This document shows positions 42,885-43,455 of a DNA stretch of 43,455 nucleotides, one piece after another (within the stretch, counting starts at the first letter, position 1; each line of letters opens with the position of its first letter). Where the stretch lies: assembly GCF_003605385.1 (NCBI RefSeq), contig NZ_QYTV02000001.1:346469-389923 (forward strand), read 5' to 3'. Made by a program: the position numbers and the translations under genes. The notes under the pieces were generated by a model. That model saw nothing but the letters and a program-made list of their open reading frames with translations, did not search any database and was not told the origin of the DNA. The stretch is from Siminovitchia acidinfaciens. Lineage in GTDB: Bacteria; Bacillota; Bacilli; Bacillales; Bacillaceae_C.

Positions 42885-43455
42885 TTGGATTATACAGAGA
42901 AGAAATTGCCGAATTATTTATATACCTACTCCTGCAATGGGGGAGAACATTCTTTATGTGCTTTGGAGGCCCGTACATTGTTTGGAGCTGAGCCCCAAGA
43001 TAACCTGGTGAAAAGCCAAGTAATGATTGATCCAAGCCGCAGTCCTTTTATTAAGGAAAGAATGCACGTCATGTATGAGGGGGAAAGCCTTCAAGACCTA
43101 CTCAAGCAAGTGGGGGCCTTACAAATAACGGGTGAAACGTTTAAAGTGGTCTATGTGAAAAATGAAGGCTCATCAAAAACGGAAAAAGTAGGATTTGAGA
43201 ACAGACGTGCCATCGAGAAGGAAGTTGGGCTACACATCAATGGTGAGGCTGCTCTTGAACATCCAAAAAGACTGTTCGGTATCATGGTTGTGAACGGAAG
43301 ATGGATTTTTGGTGATTATGTTAAAAGTGAATCGGTGTGGCATCGACATCAACAAAAGCCTCATAGCTACTCGACTGCACTGAACACACGTGTAGCCAGG
43401 GCCGTTGCAAACATCGCTGTTCCTGAACCGAGCGGAATAAAGGCCATCGACCCTT
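42885..43455 (+). CDS. TRM11-like SAM-dependent RNA methyltransferase, 5' part (cut by window end)
   Basis: 190 codons are present and the frame is open at the edge. TTG start at 42885 with AAAGGGTGG 6-8 nt before. The part seen (YTYSCNGGEHSLCALEARTL, the middle LHINGEAALEHPKRLFGIMV and NTRVARAVANIAVPEPSGIK ending AIDP) matches the N-terminal THUMP-like half of TRM11-type proteins. AIDP begins the SAM-binding motif I, expected to continue CCGxGT. Likely methylates a guanosine in tRNA; not shown here. Confidence 0.7.
   Translation, partial: MDYTEKKLPNYLYTYSCNGGEHSLCALEARTLFGAEPQDNLVKSQVMIDPSRSPFIKERMHVMYEGESLQDLLKQVGALQITGETFKVVYVKNEGSSKTEKVGFENRRAIEKEVGLHINGEAALEHPKRLFGIMVVNGRWIFGDYVKSESVWHRHQQKPHSYSTALNTRVARAVANIAVPEPSGIKAIDP

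Overview
The window looks like a chromosome segment from a Gram-positive, low-to-mid GC member of the Bacillaceae. Genes are preceded by strong AGGAGG-type ribosome binding sites with frequent TTG and GTG starts. Several small proteins (DUF1540, DUF3006, an acidic 54-residue peptide), the YumC-type ferredoxin reductase and the Bacillus-type ferredoxin also fit that group. I cannot name the species.

Layout. 1-10500 is mostly ordinary accessory chromosome: a 20-bp tandem repeat, a GNAT acetyltransferase, a CycA-like amino-acid permease, ASCH and DUF1643 proteins, a secreted ComEC-like metallo-hydrolase with its DUF3006 partner, a secreted M28 peptidase, a possible orphan structured RNA, two tiny genes and a VOC protein. 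10768-28781 is a long plus-strand catabolic region: two unknown small genes and a V4R/PucR-type regulator; flavin reductase; Rieske oxygenase; M19 dipeptidase-like hydrolase; an SDR remnant; an IacB-like small protein; a TRAP transporter; a small acidic peptide coupled to an amidase; a second TRAP binding protein; an opine-type dehydrogenase; a 3-hydroxyacyl-CoA-type dehydrogenase; a second complete TRAP transporter; ferredoxin reductase and ferredoxin. 29073-34954 is a visibly more GC-rich, tightly overlapping lower pathway: intradiol dioxygenase, muconate cycloisomerase, DUF3237 protein, enol-lactonase, two CoA-transferase subunits and thiolase. 35618-37597 holds an SDR and an IacA-like flavin monooxygenase. 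The rest (37782-43455) has a DUF4145 protein, a divergent SDR-SDR/TetR locus, three copies of a 22-bp dispersed repeat, a membrane protein, and the 5' end of a TRM11-like methyltransferase cut by the window edge.

How the genes could work together (inference). Two TRAP importers bring in an organic acid. An oxygenase and hydrolase set converts an aromatic acid or amide to a catechol-type ring: flavin monooxygenase plus flavin reductase, Rieske oxygenase plus reductase and ferredoxin, amidase, SDR and dehydrogenases. The 3-oxoadipate branch then carries the ring to succinyl-CoA and acetyl-CoA. The combination of IacA-, IacB-, IacE-, IacG- and IacH-like genes, a Rieske/ferredoxin set and a catechol branch recalls the indole-3-acetate (iac) catabolic clusters of Proteobacteria. 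Here it sits in a Bacillus-type background with TRAP transporters and a V4R/PucR regulator. The most testable novelty is that the canonical muconolactone isomerase (CatC) is absent and a DUF3237 gene occupies its place in the operon.
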